Of a stretch of 64,000 nucleotides of DNA, positions 46,360 through 56,878 are shown in pieces; within the stretch, counting starts at the first letter, position 1, and each line of letters begins with the position of its first letter. This DNA comes from CANKHA01 sp963731585 (GTDB lineage Bacteria > Pseudomonadota > Alphaproteobacteria > Rhizobiales > Xanthobacteraceae). The stretch is from contig CAVSWC010000011.1 in assembly GCA_963731585.1 (NCBI GenBank), forward strand, positions 1 to 64,000, in the 5' to 3' direction. The notes below the pieces were generated by a model. That model was not told the DNA's origin. It saw nothing but the letters and a program-made list of their open reading frames with translations, and did no database searches. The translations under genes were made by a program, and so were the position numbers.

Positions 46360-46989
46360 ATGAAGCTGCACGAACTCTCCGACAACGCGGGCGCGCATAA
46401 AGCGCGCATGCGCATCGGCCGCGGCATCGGCTCGGGCAAGGGCAAGACCGGCGGCCGCGGCGGCAAGGGCCAGACCGCGCGCTCCGGCGTGCGCATCAAG
46501 GGCTTTGAAGGCGGTCAGATGCCGCTGCATCGCCGCTTGCCCAAGCGCGGCTTCGACAATTCGCCCTTCGCGCTGAAACTGAATGAGATCAATCTCGGCC
46601 GTCTGCAGGCGGCGATCGATGCCGGAAAGCTCGATGCCAAGTCGACGATCAATGCCGAGGCACTGGTCAAGGCCGGCGTGATGCGCCGCGCGCGGGCGGG
46701 CGTGCGGCTGCTCGGCACTGGCGAGCTGAAGGCCAAAATCACTATCGAGGTCTATGGCGCGTCCAAATCGGCGCAAGCCGCGGTCGAGAAGGCCGGCGGC
46801 TCGGTGAAAATCCTGGCGCCGAAAAAGGAACCGTCGGAGCCGAAGGGCAAGAATGCCCTGGCCGCGCTCGGCAAAGGCAAGTCCAAGGGCAAGGCTGCCG
46901 AGGGCAAGGCTGGCGAGGGCAAGGCTGCCGAGGGCAAGGCTGCCGAGGGCAAACCTGCCGAGGGCGAGCAGGGCGGGACCGCGGCCTGA
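46360..46989 (+). CDS. rplO: 50S ribosomal protein L15 with repeat tail
   Basis: A 209-residue protein (MKLHELSDNAGAHKARMRIG). The body has the Gly-rich RGIGSGKGKTGGRGGKGQTA and GFEGGQMPLHRRLPKRGF, up to about residue 155. The rest is Lys/Gly/Ala/Glu-rich and includes five imperfect copies of AEGKA/AEGKP coded by a 15-bp tandem repeat (gagggcaaggctgcc, about 46898-46965). Related proteins are usually near 160 residues. Confidence 0.95.
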   Translation: MKLHELSDNAGAHKARMRIGRGIGSGKGKTGGRGGKGQTARSGVRIKGFEGGQMPLHRRLPKRGFDNSPFALKLNEINLGRLQAAIDAGKLDAKSTINAEALVKAGVMRRARAGVRLLGTGELKAKITIEVYGASKSAQAAVEKAGGSVKILAPKKEPSEPKGKNALAALGKGKSKGKAAEGKAGEGKAAEGKAAEGKPAEGEQGGTAA

Positions 46990-47101
46990 TTTTTTGCAGC
47001 GCCACCGTGGCCGGCCTTGTAGTGGCCATCGGGGTCTTTACCTTGTGGCAGGGGAATGGCCGGCTTACCCGGCCTGACGAAGAAACGGATCGGAGCCGGG
47101 C

Positions 47102-48433
47102 ATGGTCTCTGCTGCAGAACAACTAGCGGCAAACCTCAATTTCTCGGCGTTGGCCAAGGCCGATGAGCTGAAGAAGCGCATCTGGTTCACGCTCGGCGCG
47201 CTCATCGTCTATCGTTTCGGCACCTATATACCGCTGCCCGGCATCGACCCTTCGGCCTGGGAGCAGATCTTCCGCAGCCAGGCAGGCGGCATCCTCGGCA
47301 TGTTCAACATGTTCGCGGGAGGCGGCATCCAGCGGATGGCGATCTTCGCGCTGAACATCATGCCTTATATCTCCGCCTCCATCATCATTCAGCTGATGAC
47401 GACGGTGTCTCCCACGCTCGAGGCGCTGAAGAAGGAAGGCGAGAGCGGCCGCAAGGTCATCAACCAATACACGCGTTATCTCACCGTGGTGCTGGCGATG
47501 TTCCAGGCCTACGGTATCGCCATCGGCCTTGAAGGCGCCGGCAACGTCATCAGCGATCCGGGCTGGTTCTTTCGCATCGCGACAGTCATCTCGCTTACCG
47601 GCGGCACCATGTTCCTGATGTGGCTGGGCGAGCAGATCACCGCGCGCGGCATCGGCAATGGCATTTCGCTGATCATCATGGCGGGTATCGTGGCGGAACT
47701 GCCTTCCGCGATCGCCGGCACCCTCGAGCTTGGCCGCCAGGGCGCGCTGTCCACTGGCTTGATCTTGCTGGTGCTGGTCATGGCGGTGGTGGTCATCGCC
47801 TTCATCGTTTTCATGGAGCGCGCGCAGCGCCGGCTGCTGATCCAGTATCCCAAGCGCCAGGTCGGCAACCGCATGTTCGAGGGGCAATCCTCGCATCTGC
47901 CGCTCAAGCTCAATACCTCGGGCGTGATCCCGCCGATCTTCGCGTCATCGCTGCTGCTGCTGCCGACCACGGTGGCGAATTTCAACGCCGGCGAAGGCCC
48001 CGGCTGGCTGCAATGGATCGTGACCGAATTCAGCCACGGCCGGCCGCTGTTTCTCATCTCCTACATCGCCTTGATCGTGTTCTTCGCCTTTTTCTACACC
48101 GCGATCGTGTTCAATCCGACCGAAACCGCCGACAACCTGAAGAAGCACGGCGGCTTCGTTCCCGGCATCCGGCCGGGCGAGCGCACGGCGGAATACATCG
48201 ACTATGTGCTCACGCGCATCACGGCCGTCGGCGCGCTTTATCTTGCCATCGTGTGCTTGATCCCGGAAATCCTGATTTCCTATGCGGCCGTGCCGTTCTA
48301 TTTCGGCGGCACGTCGCTGCTGATCGTGGTGAGCGTGACCATGGATACCGTGGCGCAGGTCCAGGGCTATCTGTTGGCGCATCAATACGAAGGTCTGATC
48401 AAACGGTCCAAGCTGAGGGGTCGTCGTAGATGA
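47102..48433 (+). CDS. secY: Preprotein translocase subunit SecY
   Basis: A 443-residue channel subunit with ten membrane helices (MVSAAEQLAANLNFSALAKA). GTYIPLPGIDPSAWEQIF, FALNIMPYISASIIIQLM and the C-terminal cytoplasmic HQYEGLIKRSKLRGRRR are signatures. The plug loop lies near GILGMFNMFAGGGIQRM. Overlaps the start of adk. Confidence 0.98.
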   Translation: MVSAAEQLAANLNFSALAKADELKKRIWFTLGALIVYRFGTYIPLPGIDPSAWEQIFRSQAGGILGMFNMFAGGGIQRMAIFALNIMPYISASIIIQLMTTVSPTLEALKKEGESGRKVINQYTRYLTVVLAMFQAYGIAIGLEGAGNVISDPGWFFRIATVISLTGGTMFLMWLGEQITARGIGNGISLIIMAGIVAELPSAIAGTLELGRQGALSTGLILLVLVMAVVVIAFIVFMERAQRRLLIQYPKRQVGNRMFEGQSSHLPLKLNTSGVIPPIFASSLLLLPTTVANFNAGEGPGWLQWIVTEFSHGRPLFLISYIALIVFFAFFYTAIVFNPTETADNLKKHGGFVPGIRPGERTAEYIDYVLTRITAVGALYLAIVCLIPEILISYAAVPFYFGGTSLLIVVSVTMDTVAQVQGYLLAHQYEGLIKRSKLRGRRR

Positions 48434-49137
48434 GGTTGATCCTGCTCGGACCCCCGGGGGCGGGGAAGGGCACGCAGGCGCAACGTCTCGTGAACAAGCA
48501 CAAGATTGTGCAGCTCTCGACCGGCGACATGCTTCGGGCCGCAGCAAAGGCCGGAACTCCCATCGGACTCAAAGCTAAAGACGTCATGGATCGCGGCGAG
48601 CTGGTGCCGGACGAGGTGGTCGTCGGTATCGTGGCTGATCGCATCGAGGAACCGGATGCGAAGAAGGGTTTCATCCTCGACGGATTTCCCCGCACCGTGC
48701 CGCAGGCCGAAGCGCTCGACCGCATGCTCGAGGAAAAGGGCCTGGCGCTTGACGCCGTGATCGAGCTCAAGATCGATGACGTCATGCTGCTGGATCGCAT
48801 CGAGAAACGGGTTCATCAAACGCTCGGGCGCAACGAACCGGTCCGGGCGGACGACAATGCCGAAACGCTGAAAAAGCGTCTTGATGCCTATTACGCGCAG
48901 ACCGCCCCGCTGACGGCCTATTATGCGCAGGAAGGCAGGCTTTCGAGCATCGATGGCATGGCCTCGATTGAGCAGGTCGCGCGGGCGATCGACGCGGTTC
49001 TGGGGGCCAAGGCCGAAACAAAAGCCCCGCGCAAGCCGGCATCGAAGGCTTCCTCGCCGGTCAAGGCGCCCCAGGCTAAGGCGCGGTCCAAGACGAAGAC
49101 CGCCGCCGAAGCGCCGGACAGGCAAAAAAGGCAGTAA
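48430..49137 (+). CDS. adk: Adenylate kinase with Lys/Ala-rich tail
   Basis: Balances AMP + ATP with 2 ADP. MRLILLGPPGAGKGTQAQRL holds the P-loop; FILDGFPRTVPQAEALD and the short LID (RVHQTLGRNEPVRADDNAET) identify the short bacterial type without zinc. The kinase ends near residue 195; an Ala/Lys tail follows (KAPRKPASKASSPVKAPQAK). Another frame right after the stop continues in the same style (KAVKSVAAKGKKAVRRLAGK, to about 49207), so the true end may be shifted by an indel near 49120. Confidence 0.93.
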   Translation: MRLILLGPPGAGKGTQAQRLVNKHKIVQLSTGDMLRAAAKAGTPIGLKAKDVMDRGELVPDEVVVGIVADRIEEPDAKKGFILDGFPRTVPQAEALDRMLEEKGLALDAVIELKIDDVMLLDRIEKRVHQTLGRNEPVRADDNAETLKKRLDAYYAQTAPLTAYYAQEGRLSSIDGMASIEQVARAIDAVLGAKAETKAPRKPASKASSPVKAPQAKARSKTKTAAEAPDRQKRQ

Positions 49138-49233
49138 AATCAGTGGCGGCCAAGGGCAAAAAGGCCGTCAGGCGCTTGGCGGGAAAAACGCGCTCCGGCC
49201 GCCGATAAATGGCAAACAGAATCGTGAGCGGAG

Positions 49234-49263
49234 TTGACGAAACGCTTTGGAATCCTTTAATAA
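49234..49263 (+). promoter_or_regulatory. Putative promoter of the rpsM-rpsK-rpoA-rplQ operon
   Basis: TTGACG (49234-49239), 18-base spacer, TAATAA (49258-49263). It lies 140 bases before rpsM in the only gap of the alpha-operon region; AT-rich by local standards. Confidence 0.5.
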
Positions 49264-49402
49264 AGGCCATCAGTCGGAGAACTGCAGAACGATGCCGGGC
49301 CCCTGAGGCAGGGGAAGGGCGTCGTCTTAACGTTTGCGTTCCTCTCATATCGGGCTGGACGGACAACGGCGTGGCTTTAGGCCAGCTAACAGGAGTGCTG
49401 CG

Positions 49403-49771
<369 letters not shown>

Positions 49772-49856
49772 TTCTCGCGGCGGCCGCTACTTGGCCGCCT
49801 GAGCAGGAGAGAGCGACGGCGCCGGCTCCCGGTGCCGATCCGTGAAAGGATTGATG

Positions 49857-50243
49857 ATGGGTAAGGAAGCCCGCGTCCGTAAACGTGAACGCAAGAATAT
49901 CGCTTCAGGGGTCGCGCATGTCAGCGCAACGTTCAATAATACGATGATTACGATTACCGACGCGCAGGGCAATGCGATTGCCTGGTCGTCGGCGGGCACT
50001 ATGGGCTTCAAGGGCTCGCGCAAGTCCACGCCTTACGCGGCGCAGGTCGCCGCCGAGGACGCGGCCAAGAAGGCCATGGAGCACGGCATGCGCACGCTCG
50101 AGGTCGAAGTTGCCGGCCCCGGTTCGGGTCGGGAATCGGCATTGCGGGCTTTGCAATCGGCCGGCTTCACGATCACCTCGATCCGTGACGTGACGCCGAT
50201 ACCGCATAACGGCTGCCGGCCGCGCAAGCGCCGGCGTGTGTGA
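49857..50243 (+). CDS. rpsK: 30S ribosomal protein S11
   Basis: A 128-residue platform protein. The ATG at 49857 (MGKEARVRKRERKNIASGVA) matches family starts; frame-consistent codons at 49842 and 49854 are weaker. SATFNNTMITITDAQGNAIA and DVTPIPHNGCRPRKRRRV are signatures. Confidence 0.97.
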   Translation: MGKEARVRKRERKNIASGVAHVSATFNNTMITITDAQGNAIAWSSAGTMGFKGSRKSTPYAAQVAAEDAAKKAMEHGMRTLEVEVAGPGSGRESALRALQSAGFTITSIRDVTPIPHNGCRPRKRRRV

Positions 50244-50347
50244 TTGAATATCCGGCGGACGCCAGGGCGTCCGCCGCCGCCGAAGTTTCTACCGGCGGGG
50301 TGGGATGCGCGGACCGAACCGCGCGCCATATGATAACGGGTGATGAT

Positions 50348-51366
<1,019 letters not shown>

Positions 51367-51375
51367 AGCATCCCT

Positions 51376-51466
51376 TGTCATGGCCGGGCTTGTCCCGGCC
51401 ATCCATGGGGCTCACGGCTCAAGCCCGCCAAGCGGGATGCCCGACAAGCTCGGGCATGACGAATGA
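51376..51466. repeat. Palindromic repeat between rpoA and rplQ
   Basis: Three small hairpins in a row: ATGGCCGGG/CCCGGCCAT (51380-51402), CCCGC/GCGGG (51424-51436) and ATGCCCGA/TCGGGCAT (51437-51457). The form (gtcatggccgggcttgtccc) is common between genes in Bradyrhizobium-like genomes. Confidence 0.65.
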
Positions 51467-51484
51467 AAGCGACGAGGTACGGCG

Positions 51485-51913
51485 ATGCGTCACGGCAAGG
51501 TTCACCGCAAGTTCAACCGCACGGCAGAGCATCGCCGCGCCATGTTCGGCAATATGGTGGCCGCGCTGATCAAGCACGAGCAGATCGTCACCACGCTGCC
51601 GAAGGCCAAGGATTTGCGTCCGATCGTGGAGAAGCTGGTGACGCTCGGCAAGCGCGGCGGCCTGCATGCACGCCGCCAGGCGGTGGCGGAAATCCGCGAT
51701 ATCGCGATGGTCAAGAAGCTCTTCGATGTGATCGGTCCGCGCTACAAGGATCGTAACGGCGGCTATACGCGCGTCGTGAAGGCCGGCTTCCGCTATGGCG
51801 ATAATGCCGCCCGCGCCGTCATCGAGTTCGTCGATCGCGATGTCGATGCCAAGGGCCTGGATTCCGGTCCGGTGCAGGAAAAGGCAAGCCAAGAAGCTAC
51901 CGCCGCGGCGTGA
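51485..51913 (+). CDS. rplQ: 50S ribosomal protein L17
   Basis: A 142-residue protein (MRHGKVHRKFNRTAEHRRAM). FGNMVAALIKHEQIVTTLPK and GDNAARAVIEFVDRDVDAKG are typical. Last gene of the alpha operon; its stop overlaps the next start (TGATG). Confidence 0.98.
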   Translation: MRHGKVHRKFNRTAEHRRAMFGNMVAALIKHEQIVTTLPKAKDLRPIVEKLVTLGKRGGLHARRQAVAEIRDIAMVKKLFDVIGPRYKDRNGGYTRVVKAGFRYGDNAARAVIEFVDRDVDAKGLDSGPVQEKASQEATAAA

Positions 51914-52605
51914 TGCAGGCCACAGGCCGAAAGTTTCGAAAGGCGGCGCTCGGCGTCGCCTTTTTTCTCTTCGCTCTCACTGTGATGCCGTTTAGGCCGC
52001 AGGCTGCTCCCGCGCAGGACTTGGCGCTCATCGCAGCCGCCGAACGCGGCGACAGCGCTGCCGTTCAGAAACTGCTGCGCGAAGGCGCCAGCATCGGTGC
52101 TCGCGACGCGCGGGGCCGCACCGCGCTGCTCGCCGCCACCCAAGCAGACCGGGTCGAGACCGCGCGGCTTCTCATTGCCGCCGGAGCCGACGTCAATGCC
52201 AAGGACGCCATCGGGGACAGCCCGTTCCTTTATGCCGGCGCGGAAGGGCGCAACGATATCCTGAAAATGACGCTCGCCGCCGGCGCCGATCTCAACAGCA
52301 CCAACCGTTATGGGGGCACCGCGCTGATCCCGGCCGCGCATCACGGCCATGTGGAGACGGTGAAGATCCTGCTCGCCACCACGATCGATAAGGATCACGT
52401 CAACAAGCTGGGTTGGACTGCACTGCTGGAGGCGGTGATCTTGGGAGACGGCGGCCCCGCGCATACCGAGATCGTCCGGTTGCTGATAGCCGCCGGCGCC
52501 AATGTGAATCTCGCCGACCGCGACGGCGTGACTCCGCTGGCGCATGCCCGCCGGCGCGGTTTTGCAGCCGTCGGGCGCATCCTGGAAACCGCTGGCGCGC
52601 GGTGA
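51913..52605 (+). CDS. Secreted or periplasmic ankyrin-repeat protein
   Basis: A 230-residue protein from the ATG at 51913, overlapping the rplQ stop. N-terminal signal peptide (KAALGVAFFLFALTVMPFRP ... APAQD). Five to six ankyrin repeats follow, for example GRTALLAATQADRVETARLL, GADVNAKDAIGDSPFLYAGA, GGTALIPAAHHGHVETVKIL and DGVTPLAHARRRGFAAVGRI. A protein-binding role in the periplasm is likely; partner unknown. Its neighbour is a Deg-type protease, which also acts in the periplasm. Confidence 0.85.
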   Translation: MQATGRKFRKAALGVAFFLFALTVMPFRPQAAPAQDLALIAAAERGDSAAVQKLLREGASIGARDARGRTALLAATQADRVETARLLIAAGADVNAKDAIGDSPFLYAGAEGRNDILKMTLAAGADLNSTNRYGGTALIPAAHHGHVETVKILLATTIDKDHVNKLGWTALLEAVILGDGGPAHTEIVRLLIAAGANVNLADRDGVTPLAHARRRGFAAVGRILETAGAR

Positions 52606-52679
52606 CCTGCAAGGCAAGGGCGCGTCTTTTATCGCCGCGGCAGGCAGCCTATATCTTTGCGACGACAAGGGATTCCCGA

Positions 52680-54081
52680 ATGCGCCTAGCCCGACTTCTC
52701 GCCCTGATGCTGCCGGCGTTTTTGCTGGCGGCCTGGTCCGTGGCCGCGCAAGAGCGGCGCGTGCCGAACTCACCGGCCGAGGTGAAGCTGTCCTATGCCC
52801 CGGTGGTGCAGAAGGCGGCCCCGGCAGTGGTCAATGTCTACGCCGCCAAGCTGGTTGAGAACCGCAACCCGTTTTTCGACGACCCTTTCTTCCGCCGCTT
52901 TTTCGGGGGCGAAGGCGGGTTGCCGCGCGAGCGCCGGCAAAGCTCGCTCGGCTCCGGCGTCATCGTCGATCCCGGCGGTTTGGTTGTGACCAACAACCAC
53001 GTGATCGAGGGCGCCGACGAAGTGAAGGTGGCGCTCGCCGACAAGCGTGAATTCGAGGCGGAGATCGTGCTCAAGGATTCGCGCACCGATCTTGCCGTGC
53101 TGCGTATTAAAAATTCGCGTGAGCGTTTTCCGGTCATCGAGCTCGGAGACTCTCGACGGCCTGCAGGTGGGCGACTTGGTGCTGGCGATCGGCAATCCTT
53201 TCGCCGTCGGCCAGACCGTGACCCACGGTATCGTCTCGGCGGTGGCACGCACGCAGGTCGGCATCACCGATTATCAGTTCTTCATCCAGACCGACGCCGC
53301 GATCAATCCGGGCAATTCCGGCGGCGCCTTGGTCGATCTCAACGGCCGCTTGGTGGGGGTTAATACTGCGATCTTCTCGCGCTCGGGGGGCTCGCAAGGC
53401 ATCGGCTTCGCGATTCCGGTGAACATGGTGCGGGTGGTGGTCGCCTCCGCGATCGGCGGCGGCAGCAGCGTGAAGCGGCCCTGGCTCGGCGCCAAGCTGC
53501 AGGTGGTGACATCGGACATCGCTGAGAGCCTCGCGCTCAAGCGTCCGGCAGGCGCGCTGGTGGCCTCCGTCATCGCCAACAGCCCGGCGGCCAAGGCCGG
53601 CCTGCGCACCGGCGATCTGATTGTCGGGATCGACGAGCAGCCGGTCGATGATCCCAACACCTTCGACTACCGGTTCGCGACCAAACCACTGGGCGCCCAG
53701 GCGCAACTGAGGGTGGTGCGCGGCGGCAAGGAAGTGCCGGTGGCGATCGCGCTGCAGACCCCGCCGGATACCCCGCGCGATGAGCTTGTTATCGCCGCGA
53801 CTTCCCCGTTCATGGGCGCGAAGGTCAGCAACCTGTCGCCCGCGCTGGCGGAGGAATTGCGTGTCGATGCCGCCCTGCAGGGCGTGATCATCCTGGATGT
53901 GGTGGTTGGGTCGCCCGCGCAACGGCTCGGCTTCCAGCGCGGCGATCTGATCAATGCGGTGAACGGCGAGAAGATCGGCAAGACGCGCGACCTCGACCGT
54001 GTCTCCAGTCAATCTGCGCGCGTCTGGCGCATCACGCTCACGCGCGACGGGCGCCAGCGCTCCGTTACTCTGGGCGGATGA
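52680..54081 (+). CDS. Deg/HtrA-type periplasmic serine protease (frame broken once)
   Basis: Signal peptide MRLARLLALMLPAFLLAAWS ending VAAQ. The catalytic triad is visible: His in LVVTNNHVIEGADEV, Asp in KDSRTDLAVLRIK, Ser in INPGNSGGALVDLNG. Two PDZ domains follow (SVIANSPAAKAGLRTGDLIV, then DVVVGSPAQRLGFQRGDLIN). A +1 shift near 53150 separates ELGDS from DGLQVGDLVLAIGNPF. Corrected length about 466 residues. Likely role in envelope protein quality control. Confidence 0.92.
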
Positions 54082-54095
54082 GTGTTTGTATGAAT

Positions 54096-54207
54096 GTGTC
54101 CCGGGCGCAGCGCAGCATGCAATGATGCGCTGCAGACTCGGGACCGTCAAAATGCGGAACGGTCCGGATCAGCGGTGCAACGTTGCACGCCGCACCGCGT
54201 CCGGGAC
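54096..54207. repeat. 112-bp palindromic intergenic repeat, copy 2
   Basis: Same order of blocks as 16567-16678: gtgtcccgggcgcagcgcag at the start, tgatgcgctgcag, then accgcgtccgggac at the end. Lies between the Deg protease and rarA. Confidence 0.7.
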
Positions 54208-54220
54208 ACGGAGGTTGAAT

Positions 54221-55555
54221 ATGGTTGCCCGCCGGAAATCCGCAGGACCGAGCCTGTTCTCCGCCGCGGGGCTGGAGCAGGACGCGCCGCGTCCGCTGGC
54301 CGACAAGCTCCGCCCGGGCAAGCTGTCGGAGGTGGTCGGTCAGGATCATCTGCTGGGGACCGACGGCGCGCTCACCCGCATGCTGGAGACGCGCTCGCTC
54401 GGCTCGCTGGTTTTTTGGGGCCCGCCCGGCACCGGCAAGACCACGGTCGCGCGCTTGCTGGCACAAGCAACCGACCTGCATTTCGAACAGGTTTCCGCGA
54501 TCTTCACCGGCGTCGCCGACCTGAAGAAGGTCTTCGAGGAGGCGCGGGCGCGGCGCGAAACCGGGCAGGGCACGCTGCTCTTTGTCGACGAGATCCACCG
54601 CTTCAACCGCGCGCAGCAGGATTCATTTTTGCCGGTGATGGAAGACGGCACCATCGTCCTGGTCGGCGCCACCACGGAAAATCCGTCCTTCGAGCTCAAC
54701 GCACCGCTGCTCTCGCGCGCGCGGGTATTAATATTCAAATCTCTTGATGCCGAGGCGATCGAGAAGCTCTATGCCCGCGCCGAGGAGATCGAAGGCAAGA
54801 CGCTGCCGGTCGACGAGGAAGCCCGCGCCGCGCTGATCCGCATGGCGGATGGTGATGGCCGCGCCGCGTTGACGCTGGCGGAAGAACTCTGGCGCGCCGC
54901 GCGCGCCGATGAGGTGTTCGACGCAGCCGCCTTGCAGGAGGTCGTGCAGCGGCGCGCCCCGATCTACGACAAATCGCAGGACGGACATTATAACCTGATC
55001 TCGGCGCTGCATAAGTCGGTGCGCGGCTCCGATCCCGATGCCGCCTTGTATTATTTCTGCCGCATGGTCGATGCCGGCGAGGATCCGCTCTATCTCGCGC
55101 GCCGCATCGTGCGCATGGCGGTGGAGGATATCGGCCTTGCCGATCCACAGGCGCTGGTGATCGCCAATGCCGCGAAGGAGGCCTACGACTTCCTTGGCAG
55201 CCCGGAAGGCGAATTGGCCATTGCCCAGGCGGTGATCTATGTCGCCACCGCACCGAAATCGAACGCGGCCTATACGGCTTATGGCGAGGCGATGCAGACC
55301 GCCAAGGCCGCTGGCTCGTTGCTGCCGCCCAAGCACATCCTCAATGCGCCGACCAACCTGATGAAATCGGAGGGCTATGGCCGCGGCTATGCCTACGACC
55401 ACGACCAGGAGGACGCTTTCTCCGGGCAGAATTATTTCCCCGACGCGCTGCCGCGGCAGAATTTCTACGATCCGCCCGACCGCGGCTTTGAGCGCGAGAT
55501 CCGCAAGCGGCTGGACTACTGGGCCAAGCTGCGCAAAGAGCGGAGCGGTGAATGA
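54221..55555 (+). CDS. rarA: Replication-associated recombination AAA+ ATPase RarA
   Basis: A 444-residue clamp-loader-like ATPase (MgsA/WRNIP1 family) from the ATG at 54221 (MVARRKSAGPSLFSAAGLEQ). Walker A LVFWGPPGTGKTTVARLL, Walker B LLFVDEIHRFNRAQQDSFLP, sensor 1 VGATTENPSFELNAPLLSRA; tetramerisation domain with DKSQDGHYNLISALHKSVRG. It acts at stalled forks. The upstream open frame from 53999 is ignored. Its stop overlaps the next start (ATGA). Confidence 0.95.
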   Translation: MVARRKSAGPSLFSAAGLEQDAPRPLADKLRPGKLSEVVGQDHLLGTDGALTRMLETRSLGSLVFWGPPGTGKTTVARLLAQATDLHFEQVSAIFTGVADLKKVFEEARARRETGQGTLLFVDEIHRFNRAQQDSFLPVMEDGTIVLVGATTENPSFELNAPLLSRARVLIFKSLDAEAIEKLYARAEEIEGKTLPVDEEARAALIRMADGDGRAALTLAEELWRAARADEVFDAAALQEVVQRRAPIYDKSQDGHYNLISALHKSVRGSDPDAALYYFCRMVDAGEDPLYLARRIVRMAVEDIGLADPQALVIANAAKEAYDFLGSPEGELAIAQAVIYVATAPKSNAAYTAYGEAMQTAKAAGSLLPPKHILNAPTNLMKSEGYGRGYAYDHDQEDAFSGQNYFPDALPRQNFYDPPDRGFEREIRKRLDYWAKLRKERSGE

Positions 55556-56814
55556 AAGGCCGTGGGCGCGGTCCGCGCCAGCCGGGCGGCGGCAAACAGA
55601 TTTCCGGGCCGCGGCAAGCCAGTCGCGGGAAACGCGCGTCTGAAGGCGGTCGAGGAAAACATTCTTCGCAATCGCGGCGACAAGCGGAACACCCCCAGCA
55701 CCGTCACCCTGAGGAGCGAGCGCAGCGAGCCTCGAAGGGCGACGGCCCGGGCCGCATCCTTCGAGGGCCGGGCGTCGCCCGGCCACCTCAGGATGACGGT
55801 CCAAAGGCGGTGCCACTTGTTTCCACCGGCGTGCAGAACGTCGCCGTCTCCGCCGACGAATCCGATATGCGCGTTGACCGCTTTCTCGAGACGAGATTTC
55901 CCGGGCTGTCGTTCAGCCACATTCAGCGCGTGATCCGCAAAGGCGAGCTGCGCGTCGACGGCAAGCGCGTGCAGCCGAAGGATCGCCTGCAGGCCGGCCA
56001 AAAAGTGCGCATCCCGCCGTTCAAGCACGAACCGCCAAAACCGCGCGAGGGCGCGAGCGAGGACGTGAAGACGCGCGCCTTCCTGAAATCCATCACGCTC
56101 TACGAGGACGATGACGTGATGGTGCTCGACAAACCCTATGGCCTGGCGGTGCAGGGCGGCTCCGGCACGACGCGGCACATCGACGGCATGCTTGGCGTGC
56201 TGCGCAGCCGCGACGGCCAGCGTCCGCGCCTGGTGCATCGACTCGACAAGGACACTTCGGGCTGCCTTCTTGTGGCGAAGAATCGATTTTCTGCCGCGGC
56301 GCTGGCAAAGAATTTCCGTCACCGCTCGGCCCGCAAGATCTATTGGGCTCTGGTGGTGGAGGTGCCGAAGCCGAAGCAGGGACGCATCTCCACTTTTCTG
56401 GCGAAGGAGCAGATGGAGGAGGATTCCTTCATGCGCGTCGCCCAGCACGGCGACGAGGGGGCGAGCCATGCCGTCACCTATTACGCGGTGGTGGAGACCG
56501 CGGCGTCGCGGCTGGCTTGGCTGTCGCTGAAGCCGGTGACCGGCCGTACCCACCAATTGCGCGCCCATCTCGACCATGTCGGCCACCCGATCGTCGGGGA
56601 TCCTAAATATTTTGCGAAGGAGAATTGGGAGTTGCCGGGCGGCATCCAGAACCGGCTGCATTTGCTGGCGCGGCGTATCGCAATACCGCATCCCCGGGGC
56701 GGAACTATCGATGTTACCGCGCCGTTACCCCCGCACATGACCCAGTCCTGGAACCTGCTCGGCTTCGATCTCAGCCGCTACGACCCGATCGAACAGGCTC
56801 CGGCGGAGGAATAA
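55552..56814 (+). CDS. RluC/RluD-type 23S rRNA pseudouridine synthase
   Basis: About 420 residues. S4 domain MRVDRFLETRFPGLSFSHIQ near residue 105; catalytic motif RPRLVHRLDKDTSGCLLVAK near residue 223 with the essential Asp; GRTHQLRAHLDHVGHPIVGD near residue 330. The first 100 residues are Arg/Gly-rich and include a segment (HPEERAQRASKGDGPGRILR) encoded by a REP element at 55700-55800. It overlaps rarA by four bases. The exact start inside this tail is uncertain. Confidence 0.9.
   Translation: MKGRGRGPRQPGGGKQISGPRQASRGKRASEGGRGKHSSQSRRQAEHPQHRHPEERAQRASKGDGPGRILRGPGVARPPQDDGPKAVPLVSTGVQNVAVSADESDMRVDRFLETRFPGLSFSHIQRVIRKGELRVDGKRVQPKDRLQAGQKVRIPPFKHEPPKPREGASEDVKTRAFLKSITLYEDDDVMVLDKPYGLAVQGGSGTTRHIDGMLGVLRSRDGQRPRLVHRLDKDTSGCLLVAKNRFSAAALAKNFRHRSARKIYWALVVEVPKPKQGRISTFLAKEQMEEDSFMRVAQHGDEGASHAVTYYAVVETAASRLAWLSLKPVTGRTHQLRAHLDHVGHPIVGDPKYFAKENWELPGGIQNRLHLLARRIAIPHPRGGTIDVTAPLPPHMTQSWNLLGFDLSRYDPIEQAPAEE
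55700..55800. repeat. REP element inside the pseudouridine synthase gene
   Basis: ACCGTCACCCTGAG at the left end pairs with CTCAGGATGACGGT at the right end; between are gagcgagcgcagcgagcctc and cgagggccgggcgtcgcccg. This form is one of the commonest intergenic palindromes of Bradyrhizobium-like genomes; here it is in frame within a coding gene. Confidence 0.8.
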
Positions 56815-56840
56815 AGCGTTCACTTTTGCTTGTTAGGGGT

Positions 56841-56860
56841 GGTGCGTCGTTCGACGCACC
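56841..56860 (+). terminator. Hairpin terminator after the pseudouridine synthase gene
   Basis: GGTGCGTCG/CGACGCACC, nine paired bases with a TT loop, followed by TTATTGATTT. Just beyond the stop at 56814. Confidence 0.6.
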
Positions 56861-56878
56861 TTATTGATTTGATTCAAT

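Noticed and set aside
49138..49402. A small lysine-rich gene right after adk
   Set aside because: The frame (KAVKSVAAKGKKAVRRLAGK) has no start codon of its own and looks like a displaced adk tail; noted under adk instead.
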